Positions 6,661 through 13,177 of a stretch of 15,711 nucleotides of DNA are shown one piece after another. The notes beneath the pieces are model-generated. The model made no database searches and had not been told where the DNA came from. It saw only the letters and a program-made list of their open reading frames with translations. Position 1 is the stretch's first letter, and every line of letters starts with the position of its first letter. The translations under genes were made by a program, and so were the position numbers. The stretch comes from Bacillota bacterium (GTDB lineage Bacteria > Bacillota > Clostridia > Oscillospirales > Oscillospiraceae): positions 1 to 15,711 of the forward strand of contig JAEWYA010000034.1 in assembly GCA_023395775.1 (NCBI GenBank), given 5' to 3'.

Positions 6661-8100
6661 TCATTTTTGATTTGCCCCATTCCGGTTTTGGAGCCATACT
6701 GGGTAATACCGATGGATGAGCTGAGACGTTCGGGGATGATACGTAATCCACTCTCCGCCGGATCTTTGCCCCGGCTCGTTCAAGCACTCGTTGCATACCA
6801 GCGTCAGACCCTGTACCGTCGCCTGATCGAAGCCGGAGCGCAGTCGCAGTTCGCAGCCGGTCAGGTCGCTGAGCATTTGACACAGTGTCCGGGACTGAAA
6901 CCCGCCGCCGCAGCCCAGCAGATAGGTTGAATGGTTTCCGGTGAGGCTGCGGAGATTGGAATATTGCTCATAAATAGAGCACGCAATGTCGCCCAGAACC
7001 GACCAGAGAAAATCTGTTTTGTCGATTGCGGCATCCAGCGGCGAGCGCATAAAGAATCCGCCCCGGCGCAGCGGTCTGCGCTCATAAAACAATAGGGAAG
7101 AAAACGACGCCGTACAGTGGAAGTCGGTTTTCAGGGCATAGGCTTTCTCCAGCTCTTCATAACTCAGGTCGCCCGCCAGCATGCCGCAGATGCGCTGGTA
7201 GTTCAGGCCGGTCACGCCGGGGTTCATTTCAATCTGGTACGTCTTGCCGCCCAGATTCGCGTCTGTCCAGACGCGCTGCTGCGGGTCGTGGAATTTCTCC
7301 TTCATCAGCGTCACCACCGGAGACGTGGTGCCGGAGACAACTGCGATGTCACCGACTCCGATTTCTACCTGCCGGAGCGCGATCTGCGTGTCCGCGCCGC
7401 CGACGACGAACACCGCGTCATCGGTAAAACCCAGCAGAGCGCGGTATTCTGGCAAAATTGGGCCAGCCGCCGTACCTGCCGCACAGAGTTCGGGAAGAAT
7501 CTCCATGTCGAAGCCGTAGCATTCGCATACCTTTTCCGACCACTTCCGTTCGCCAATGTCATAGAGCTGCGTCTCACAGGCCTGAGACGGCTCAATCACG
7601 GTGCGGCCCGTAAAAATTTGGGCAATCCACTCGCTGACGCTGGTGATTTTGCCGATGCGCCGGTATAGCTCCGGGTATACCTTGCGCAAGCCCAACAGCT
7701 TCGCCGCGTCAAAGTCCTCGGTCACCCATTTCCCGGAAATTCGGTAGATCTCCTCCTGATCGGGTACTTCATCCATATAAGCTCTGCCGCGGTTGTCAAT
7801 ATTCGGCAGGCCGTAAAACGCATTCCCGCCCTGATCCAGCAGGACAATGCTCTGGCGCGCTCCGGCCGATGAAATGGCGCTCACCCGGATATCGGGGTGT
7901 TCGCCGCACAGCTCCGCGCATCCTCGGAGAATTTTGTCCTTCCATTCCTCCGGCAGGAAATACTGGGCGTCCTCATACTGCTCATCCCGGTAATAGGTGT
8001 TGGCAAAGGACCGCATGCCGAGGATCGTGCCCTCGGAGGCCACCAGCGCCACGCGGGAATTCCCTGTCCCCAGGTCCACCGCCAGATAATATCTGCTCAT
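6661..8100 (-). CDS. FGGY-family carbohydrate kinase
   Basis: A 479-residue sugar kinase of the actin/hexokinase fold. AVDLGTGNSRVAL (residues 7-19) is the first ATP phosphate loop, D237 in VVGGADTQIAL is the probable catalytic base, SGTTSPV (256-262) is the linker motif, and LLGCGGGFQSR (394-404) is the C-terminal nucleotide-binding loop. Length and architecture are normal for ribulo-, xylulo-, fuculo- and LsrK-type kinases; I cannot name the sugar. The gene follows the hydroxyacid dehydrogenase by 22 bases with GGAG 7 bases before the ATG at 8100, and precedes the aldolase by 46 bases. Because MtnK already phosphorylates the aldose, this second kinase may phosphorylate a free 5-deoxy or methylthio ketose at C1, as fuculokinase and rhamnulokinase do, feeding the same aldolase. 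That role is inference. Confidence 0.88.
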   Translation of the reverse strand: MSRYYLAVDLGTGNSRVALVASEGTILGMRSFANTYYRDEQYEDAQYFLPEEWKDKILRGCAELCGEHPDIRVSAISSAGARQSIVLLDQGGNAFYGLPNIDNRGRAYMDEVPDQEEIYRISGKWVTEDFDAAKLLGLRKVYPELYRRIGKITSVSEWIAQIFTGRTVIEPSQACETQLYDIGERKWSEKVCECYGFDMEILPELCAAGTAAGPILPEYRALLGFTDDAVFVVGGADTQIALRQVEIGVGDIAVVSGTTSPVVTLMKEKFHDPQQRVWTDANLGGKTYQIEMNPGVTGLNYQRICGMLAGDLSYEELEKAYALKTDFHCTASFSSLLFYERRPLRRGGFFMRSPLDAAIDKTDFLWSVLGDIACSIYEQYSNLRSLTGNHSTYLLGCGGGFQSRTLCQMLSDLTGCELRLRSGFDQATVQGLTLVCNECLNEPGQRSGGEWITYHPRTSQLIHRYYPVWLQNRNGANQK

Positions 8101-8122
8101 GGCTTCACTCCGTTTCGCGTCA

Positions 8123-9112
8123 TCAGCGTTTCAGGACGTCTCGGTTGTAGACGATTTTTTCAAGGTCCTCTTTTTTAAGCCACCTGCGGATGCTGTTTGT
8201 TAATAGATCGGACTGGTGATCCGTCACCTCGTAGGTAGCGCCGCAGATGTGGGGCGTCAGCAGCACATTGGGGCATTTCGTAATGGACAGATCCTCCGGC
8301 GTGGGAGGCTCCGTGTTCAGAACATCCAAAATTGCGCCCCGGATCTTCTCTTCTTCCAAAACCCTGCGCAAAGCGCCATAATCCACCAGCGCGGAGCGGG
8401 CCGCGTTGACAAACAGTGCGTCTTTCCGCATGGAGCGCAGCAGCGGCTCGGTAATCATGCCGCGGGTGGAGTCCATCACCGGCAGGTGCAAAGAGACGAT
8501 ATCGCTTTCGGCGAAAATCTCCTCCAGCGTGCGCTTGCGGTATCGTCCCTGGTCCCCGGAAACAAACGGGTCGTAAAAAGAGACGTCGCACTCAAAGACG
8601 TCCAGAATTTTTGCAACCGCGTGGCTGATCCGGCCAAAGCCCACAAAACCGACCCTTTTGCCCTGCAGCTCATTGCCCATCCACAGATAATACGGCGTGG
8701 TCCCCGTAACCCATTCGCCGTCCTTTGTCCACCGGACAGCCGGAAGCAGATGGCGGTAAAAGGCCAGAATCAGCCCCACCACCATCTCGGCCACCGCCTG
8801 TGTGTTGCGTCCCGGGGTGCACAGGATGGGGATTCCCGCCGCCGTGCAGGCGTCCACCTGAATGTTGGCGGGCTCTCCGCGGCAGTCGCCGATGAACCGC
8901 AGGCGGTCATAGCCCCGGAGGACTTTTTCCGTCACGCGGTCCAGCTCGGTAATCAGCGCATCCGGCTGCTGCTCAATGAGATGCTCCAGCATCTCATCCT
9001 CATAGTACCGCTCTCCGGTCGTCGTCCAGGGCTCGTAGACCACTTCATCAAACATTTTGCCCAGCTCGTTCAGACACTTTTCTGAGAACGGGGCTCTCAC
9101 ATAGACTTTCAT
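8123..9112 (-). CDS. D-isomer-specific 2-hydroxyacid dehydrogenase
   Basis: A 329-residue NAD-dependent dehydrogenase with the two-domain formate/D-lactate/phosphoglycerate dehydrogenase fold. The Rossmann loop is GFVGFGRISHAV (155-166); the usual third glycine is S163. D181 in FYDPF follows the second strand and points to NAD rather than NADP. The catalytic residues are R239 (NAARSALVD), E268 (NTEPP) and H288 (TPHICG). It interconverts a 2-keto acid and a D-2-hydroxy acid, but the motif set does not identify which. It starts 16 bases after the isomerase with GGAG (9121-9124) 8 bases before the ATG. In the same cluster methionine gamma-lyase makes 2-oxobutyrate, so reduction of that to 2-hydroxybutyrate is one candidate; 4-methylthio-2-oxobutyrate is another. 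Both are inference. No ACT domain is present, which argues against a biosynthetic SerA. Confidence 0.88.
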   Translation of the reverse strand: MKVYVRAPFSEKCLNELGKMFDEVVYEPWTTTGERYYEDEMLEHLIEQQPDALITELDRVTEKVLRGYDRLRFIGDCRGEPANIQVDACTAAGIPILCTPGRNTQAVAEMVVGLILAFYRHLLPAVRWTKDGEWVTGTTPYYLWMGNELQGKRVGFVGFGRISHAVAKILDVFECDVSFYDPFVSGDQGRYRKRTLEEIFAESDIVSLHLPVMDSTRGMITEPLLRSMRKDALFVNAARSALVDYGALRRVLEEEKIRGAILDVLNTEPPTPEDLSITKCPNVLLTPHICGATYEVTDHQSDLLTNSIRRWLKKEDLEKIVYNRDVLKR

Positions 9113-9128
9113 GCGATTCGCTCCCCCC

Positions 9129-10181
9129 TTAATAAAACGCTTTTGCCTGCTGATCGAAATAGTGATTCAGCACATACGGCGCATAGACTCCCTGATCCGT
9201 GACCACGCCGGAGATCAGGTGCGGCGGAACCACGTCGAAGGATGGGTAGATGGCCTTGACCTCCGGCACGGTGTTGGAGATTCCGCGGTAGCTGAGTACC
9301 TGCGCCGGGTCGCGCATTTCAATGACGATATCCTTTCCGCTCATCTTGTCCCGATCGGGAATGCCGGTTACAAAATAGGGAATGCCGAAGTGTTTGGCCA
9401 GAATGGCGATCTGAAAGGTGCCGATCTTGTTGGCGATGTGCCCGTCCCGGGCGATGCTGTCCGCCGCGGAGGTAAAGAGGTCGATCCCCTCCCGCTCCAT
9501 CGAGTAGGCCACCATGTTGTCCGTGATGACCGTGGTGTCAAAGCCCATTTGGGCAAAGCAGCTGGAGGTCAGCCGCGCTCCCTGGAGATAGGGGCGGGTC
9601 TCCGCGCAAAAGACGCGGAAGGTTTTGTTTTGCTTCATGGCCGCGCGCATCACCGTCCCGACGATGGTCTCTCCGAAGCACTGCGTCAGGATCGTCCCGC
9701 CCGCGGGAATCAGGTCCGCCAGATAGTCGCCCACGATCTGCATGGTGCCGTACCGGCGGTTCAGCGACTCCACCGTGGCCTCGACGATCTTTTCAACGGG
9801 GTCCTCACCGGCCTCCAGCGCCTGCCCACCCACCTCCGCGCAGCGGTTGGTGATAATGCCGTAGCGGTTGGCCGTGGTGGGGCGCGCGTGCGCCAGATCA
9901 TAGGCGGCCTGCTTTAAAAAGGCATTCTGCGCGTCTTTGCTCCTTCCCCGGCACTCATGGGCAGCCAGAGCCATGCCCATGCCCACCGCGGTATACGGGC
10001 CGGCGCTTTGCGTCACCATGTCGGCAATTGCCTGCACCACTTCGTGATAACTGACGCACTCCACAAATTGAACCTGCGTGGGGTAGACTCTCCGGTCCAG
10101 AATCCGCACCTTGCCGTTGTCGTACCAAGCAACATTTTCATATTGCAGAAGAAACGGCATGTTTTCATCCATGCGCTGCAT
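9129..10181 (-). CDS. mtnA: MtnA-type aldose-1-phosphate isomerase (methylthioribose- or deoxyribose-1-phosphate isomerase)
   Basis: A 350-residue protein of the MtnA/eIF2B-alpha family, which converts 5-(methylthio)ribose-1-phosphate to the ribulose-1-phosphate. The catalytic pair is visible as C168 in ILTQCFG and D241 in SAADSIARDG. Substrate-contact motifs ARPTTANR, ETRPYLQGARLT, VITDNM and IANKIGT are conserved. Two features differ from standard MtnA: the phosphate-binding RGAP is SAGP (residues 59-62), and the segment between the catalytic Cys and ETRP is about 7 residues shorter. These suggest a divergent subgroup, perhaps with another substrate such as 5-deoxyribose-1-phosphate. The start at 10181 is chosen because GGAGGG (10188-10193) lies 6 bases before it; an in-frame ATG at 10199 overlaps the mtnK stop but has no ribosome binding site. 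Cluster position between mtnK and the catabolic genes supports the role. Confidence 0.88.
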   Translation of the reverse strand: MQRMDENMPFLLQYENVAWYDNGKVRILDRRVYPTQVQFVECVSYHEVVQAIADMVTQSAGPYTAVGMGMALAAHECRGRSKDAQNAFLKQAAYDLAHARPTTANRYGIITNRCAEVGGQALEAGEDPVEKIVEATVESLNRRYGTMQIVGDYLADLIPAGGTILTQCFGETIVGTVMRAAMKQNKTFRVFCAETRPYLQGARLTSSCFAQMGFDTTVITDNMVAYSMEREGIDLFTSAADSIARDGHIANKIGTFQIAILAKHFGIPYFVTGIPDRDKMSGKDIVIEMRDPAQVLSYRGISNTVPEVKAIYPSFDVVPPHLISGVVTDQGVYAPYVLNHYFDQQAKAFY

Positions 10182-10187
10182 CGGGTT

Positions 10188-10193
10188 CCCTCC
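10188..10193 (-). promoter_or_regulatory. Ribosome binding site that fixes the isomerase start
   Basis: On the minus strand GGAGGG precedes the ATG at 10181 by 6 bases. It lies inside the first codons of the longer frame from the ATG at 10199, which forms an ATGA overlap with the mtnK stop but has no purine-rich site in front of it. Translation should therefore begin at 10181, leaving 14 bases between mtnK and this gene. Confidence 0.7.
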
Positions 10194-10195
10194 CT

Positions 10196-11401
10196 TCATG
10201 CCAGAATGAGGCGAAACGCCTCGGTAATTTCAGAGCCGGAGCGAATCCGCTCCCGGTTTTTGATGAGGAAAATTCCCTGCCGGATGAGAGCCCGCTCCAT
10301 CGGAATGCGCTGGGAGAGGTCTTTCACACAGGTGACCTCCATGACCTTGGAGTCGCCGACGACGCGGCGAATCATCTCCGTTCCGGCGTATCCCAGAGCG
10401 TCCGCCATGACGCCGTCCAGATAATACGTTTTAAACTGCGGGCTGCGGTAGAGTTCAAACCGGACGGTCTCGTCGTATTTTGCCGATAGCTTTTCGCCGG
10501 TTTTATCATACAATTCGCAGATCGTCTTCTCCAGCGCCGCAATGGCCCCGCCTGCCTCCGGTGCCGTGAAGGCCTTGTTGCCCCAGGAAAAAAACAGATT
10601 GCCAATGACGTTGCCGATATCATAGCCCATGGGCCCATAGAACGCAAACTCCGGATCAATAATTTTGACGCCCCGTTCGTTTGCAAAAATGGAACCGGAA
10701 TGCAGATCGCCGTGGAGCAGAGCCTGCGCATTGTTCATGAAGCCGTTGCGCAGCTTGGCCACCTCCGCCTTCAGGTCCTCGTCGTGGTACAAAAATTCCT
10801 GCACGAAGGCCTCGTTGCCCTCGGTAATGACGTTTCTGTTTTTATAATTGTAGTAGGGCTCCGTCAAAACCAGATCCTCTGTGATGTCGCACAGCTCCGG
10901 ATTGACAAAGAATTTGACCTGCTTTTTCTTTTCCTGCCGATCCATCACCAAATCGGTGGTGGGCAGCAGCACATCCGCCAGGAACGTGGAAAGGTTTTCG
11001 CTCAGATGGGCGTAGACACGATTCGCCATCAGTTCCTTGCGGAGGTTGGCGTAGGCAGAGATGTCCTCCATGGACAAAGCCGCCATGGTCTCGTCATAAT
11101 GAAATACCTCCGGAATATAGTTGGGGGCAAGCCTGCTTTCCAGCTTCAGAATCTGCGCCTCAATCTTATTCCGATAGATATCCAGCGGACGCCCCGAAGA
11201 GCGGAGCAGCTTGTCCGCCTGCTTGACAATGACGGAGCGCCCGTCCTTTTCCGTCCAGATCCTGAACACATAGTTGATATTTCCGTCGCCGATCTCCGCG
11301 CACTGAATGTCGTCTCCCAGCTGGAAATAATGCAGGACCTCCAAGGTATAGCGCTTGACATCCTCGGCTTTCATTAAAAAGAATTGATCAAACTCAGACA
11401 T
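10196..11401 (-). CDS. mtnK: S-methyl-5-thioribose kinase
   Basis: A 401-residue kinase of the aminoglycoside phosphotransferase-like fold that uses ATP to phosphorylate C1 of 5-methylthioribose; some family members also take 5-deoxyribose. Signature segments are EIGDGNINYVFRI (36-48), IVKQA with the ATP lysine (about K60), MEDISAYANLRKEL (the hinge and family motif, about 111-124), HGDLHSGSIF with catalytic D232 and IIDPEFAFYGPMGYDIG with metal-binding D249 and E251. These catalytic acids fall close to the Bacillus subtilis MtnK positions. The start at 11401 has GGAAGG 9 bases upstream; an in-frame ATG at 11410 (3 residues longer, GAGG 4 bases upstream) is nearly as good. It follows the transporter after 118 bases that contain a large hairpin. 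No MTA nucleosidase is encoded nearby, so methylthioribose must come from elsewhere in the genome or from uptake. Confidence 0.93.
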   Translation of the reverse strand: MSEFDQFFLMKAEDVKRYTLEVLHYFQLGDDIQCAEIGDGNINYVFRIWTEKDGRSVIVKQADKLLRSSGRPLDIYRNKIEAQILKLESRLAPNYIPEVFHYDETMAALSMEDISAYANLRKELMANRVYAHLSENLSTFLADVLLPTTDLVMDRQEKKKQVKFFVNPELCDITEDLVLTEPYYNYKNRNVITEGNEAFVQEFLYHDEDLKAEVAKLRNGFMNNAQALLHGDLHSGSIFANERGVKIIDPEFAFYGPMGYDIGNVIGNLFFSWGNKAFTAPEAGGAIAALEKTICELYDKTGEKLSAKYDETVRFELYRSPQFKTYYLDGVMADALGYAGTEMIRRVVGDSKVMEVTCVKDLSQRIPMERALIRQGIFLIKNRERIRSGSEITEAFRLILA

Positions 11402-11431
11402 GCGAAACATCCTTCCTCATATGAAGCAAAC

Positions 11432-11474
11432 GGAAAGGATAGGGGATTGCGCCATCCCTGCCCCTATCCTTTCC
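11432..11474 (-). ncRNA. Intercistronic stem-loop between the transporter and mtnK (mRNA element)
   Basis: GGAAAGGATAGGGG (11432-11445) pairs perfectly with CCCCTATCCTTTCC (11461-11474): 14 bp with a 15-base loop. A second, smaller hairpin lies just upstream on the minus strand (GTCAGA at 11477-11482 with TCTGAC at 11491-11496). Neither is followed by a T run in the direction of transcription, so partial termination, protection of the mtnK end of the mRNA, or processing are all possible. A weak promoter-like pair on the minus strand (TTGAAC at 11518-11523, 17 bases, TAAAGT at 11495-11500) could give mtnK extra transcription. Confidence 0.5.
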
Positions 11475-11528
11475 CGGTCAGAACACCCGCTCTGACTTTA
11501 GCACAAATTGCTTACTTGTTCAATTGGA

Positions 11529-12875
11529 TCACTTTGCGGTTTTTCCTACGGCTGCGTTTTCCTGATTGGAAGCGACCCCCTTGGGCCAGCCGATCAAAAT
11601 AAACAGGATGCCGAACACAAACATCAGAATGCTATACCAGCAAAACGGGACGATGGACAGCGTGGACACACCCGAAAGTCCTGCCGCGGCCAGAATCTGA
11701 CCCGCCCAGGGGCACACGCCGTTTCCGGCGGAGGAGAACAGATCCAGAATGCTGGCGGTGCGGACGCGGGAAACGCCGAACTGGTCGGAGATATCCTTTG
11801 CGATGGGACCGGCGGTAATAATGGAAATGGTGTTGTTGGTCGTGGCCAGGTCCAGAAGAGTAACCAGCGCGGCAATGGACAGCTCGGCGCCGCGTCCGGT
11901 CTTGACGCGCTTGGTCAGCTTATTGAGCAGCCAGTCGATGCCGCCAAGATAGCTCATCAGCGCCACCAGGCCGCCGACCATGACGGCGATTGCGGCGGTA
12001 TCCTCCATGCACTTGATGCCGTCGCCGATGGTGGACAACGCGGTGACCATTGTAAAGGATCCCTGCGCAATACCGATCACAATGCCGGTCAGAATGGCCG
12101 CGCCCATCGCCAGAATGACGTTCACGCCGATGAGGGACAGGACAATGACCAGAATGTAGGGAATCAGCTGAACAAAGTTCCATGTCAGCGCGCTCTTATC
12201 CATGGGCGCGGGCGTTGACTGGAAGATCAGCAGAACAAAAGTCAGAATGACAGCGGGGAGCACCATCAGGAAGTTTGCTTTGAATTTATCCTTCATCTGC
12301 ACTTCCTGCGTGCGGGTGGCCGCAATGGTCGTGTCGGAGATAAAGGACAGGTTGTCGCCGAACATGGCCCCGGAGACGACGACGCCGCAGACCAGAGGCA
12401 TGCTTATGCCAGTTTTGGTGGCAATGTCAATGCCAATCGGCATCAGAGCCGTCACCGTACCCATGGAAGTACCCATGGAAAAGCTCAGGATGCAGCCGAT
12501 CAGGAACAATCCGGGAAGGATCATGCTGGAGGGCAGGAGCTTCAGGCCCAGATTGGATACAGAGCCGACGGCGCCCATGCCACCGGCCACGCAGTAGAAA
12601 ATTCCGGCCTCCAGGAAAATGAAGAACATCAGAATCAGCGTATCGTCGCCGCCGCCCTTGCAGAAGCTGGTGACCATGTCGTCAAATTTCAGTCCTTCGG
12701 CCTTGCGCTTTTTGCTGCAGAAAATAAACGCGAAGATAATTGCAATCAGAATACCGACATTCAGAGGCATTGTGCCGGCATTACCGGTGATAATGGTGGA
12801 AATAATGTAAAGTGCGACAAAAATAATCAGCGGAAGCAGGCCGATAAAGTTTCCTTTTTTGTTTCCGTTTTCCAT
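11529..12875 (-). CDS. NhaC-superfamily Na+-coupled transporter
   Basis: A 448-residue, very hydrophobic protein with about eleven to twelve membrane segments. It carries NhaC/MleN-family hallmarks: SFSMGTSMGTVTALMPIG at about 131-148, and SGAMFGDNLSFISDTTIAATRTQ at 168-190 with aspartates D174 and D181 in the ion-binding region. Family members exchange Na+ and H+ or couple Na+ to organic anions (malate/lactate), and some NhaC-like proteins have been predicted to be methionine transporters in Gram-positive bacteria. It is the first gene after the divergent control region, with AAAGGGG 6 bases before the ATG at 12875. Leading a catabolic operon makes substrate uptake (methionine, methylthioribose or deoxyribose), or export of a product, more likely than pH homeostasis. 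The cargo cannot be read from sequence. Confidence 0.85.
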   Translation of the reverse strand: MENGNKKGNFIGLLPLIIFVALYIISTIITGNAGTMPLNVGILIAIIFAFIFCSKKRKAEGLKFDDMVTSFCKGGGDDTLILMFFIFLEAGIFYCVAGGMGAVGSVSNLGLKLLPSSMILPGLFLIGCILSFSMGTSMGTVTALMPIGIDIATKTGISMPLVCGVVVSGAMFGDNLSFISDTTIAATRTQEVQMKDKFKANFLMVLPAVILTFVLLIFQSTPAPMDKSALTWNFVQLIPYILVIVLSLIGVNVILAMGAAILTGIVIGIAQGSFTMVTALSTIGDGIKCMEDTAAIAVMVGGLVALMSYLGGIDWLLNKLTKRVKTGRGAELSIAALVTLLDLATTNNTISIITAGPIAKDISDQFGVSRVRTASILDLFSSAGNGVCPWAGQILAAAGLSGVSTLSIVPFCWYSILMFVFGILFILIGWPKGVASNQENAAVGKTAK

Positions 12876-12944
12876 AATTTTCCCCTTTCGTCTTCCCTAT
12901 GAAGTAGTCCGATCATTTTAAAGAGCTCACTGCGCCGGAACTGT

Positions 12945-13001
12945 TCACACGCGCTTCAAGGCGTTTTTCGTCCGCTCCATCAACAGGATATGGAGCGTCA
13001 T
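12945..13001 (-). CDS. 18-residue leader peptide / upstream ORF of the operon
   Basis: On the minus strand AAAGGAGG followed by four bases leads to an ATG at 13001 and the ORF MTLHILLMERTKNALKRV, stop at 12945-12947. The ribosome binding site is among the strongest in the window. The ORF begins about 27 bases after the predicted transcription start (near 13028) and ends 69 bases before the transporter ATG. Its early codons form a hairpin, CGCTCCAT (12973-12980) with ATGGAGCG (12990-12997), which a translating ribosome would open. There is no run of a single regulatory codon as in classic amino-acid attenuators, though methionine occurs at positions 1 and 8. It does not match a protein I know; it may be a regulatory leader or an unknown small protein, or a chance ORF. 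Confidence 0.5.
   Translation of the reverse strand: MTLHILLMERTKNALKRV
12973..12997 (-). ncRNA. Leader hairpin inside the 18-codon ORF
   Basis: An 8-bp perfect stem (CGCTCCAT at 12973-12980 with ATGGAGCG at 12990-12997) encloses a 9-base loop in the predicted 5' leader of the operon. It covers codons 2-10 of the small ORF. No T run follows, so it is not a terminator by itself; coupling to leader translation is possible. Confidence 0.45.
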
Positions 13002-13034
13002 GCGGCCTCCTTTCAAGTTCTTATCCATATCAAA

Positions 13035-13063
13035 ATAATACAACATTTATTAACACAAATCAA
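13035..13063 (-). promoter_or_regulatory. Predicted promoter of the eight-gene operon
   Basis: Read on the minus strand, TTGATT (13063-13058) and TATTAT (13040-13035) are separated by exactly 17 bases. The predicted transcription start is near 13028, about 27 bases before the leader ORF and about 150 bases before the transporter ATG. The -35 box lies inside the first copy of the GTTGATTT repeat, so a bound repressor would block it. Confidence 0.65.
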
Positions 13064-13065
13064 CG
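13050..13065 (-). promoter_or_regulatory. Candidate DeoR operator O1 over the operon -35 box
   Basis: On the minus strand GTTGATTTGTGTTAAT agrees at 14 of 16 positions with the plus-strand element at 13146-13161. Further downstream on the minus strand GTTG recurs in 10-base register (GTTGATTTGT, GTTAATAAAT, GTTGTATTAT), so the protein may see several phased half-sites. The element contains the -35 hexamer of the predicted operon promoter, the usual place for repression. Confidence 0.55.
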
Positions 13066-13144
13066 TAGACATTTAAAATCTGCACAAATTCTTTCAATTT
13101 GCATTAAATGAGTTGGGAGTTATTTTGCAATTTACACATACTAA

Positions 13145-13164
13145 TGTTGATTTTTGTTGATTTT
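13145..13164 (+). promoter_or_regulatory. Candidate DeoR operator O2: perfect tandem 10-bp direct repeat
   Basis: TGTTGATTTT occurs twice without a gap (13145-13154 and 13155-13164). Read on the other strand the unit is AAAATCAACA, whose AAYCAA core resembles the tandem direct repeat bound by the DeoR-family repressor IolR of Bacillus subtilis. It ends 13 bases upstream of the deoR -35 box and faces the related element O1 about 96 bases away, in opposite orientation, which would allow looping or separate control of the two promoters. Confidence 0.6.
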
Positions 13165-13177
13165 AGGTATGTTTGTC

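Noticed and set aside
5949..8100. A fucose or rhamnose utilisation operon
   Set aside because: The aldolase and FGGY kinase fit in isolation, but no fucose or rhamnose isomerase, mutarotase or permease is present, and MtnK and the MtnA-type isomerase point to 5-substituted ribose instead.
10182..10199. Longer isomerase start with an ATGA overlap of the mtnK stop
   Set aside because: No ribosome binding site precedes 10199, while GGAGGG inside these codons is ideally placed for the ATG at 10181.
12876..13034. SAM (S-box) or T-box riboswitch in the leader of the methionine-related operon
   Set aside because: Looked for because of mtnK/mtnA and methionine gamma-lyase, but neither the S-box core pattern nor a T-box (specifier loop, TGG box, terminator) is present.
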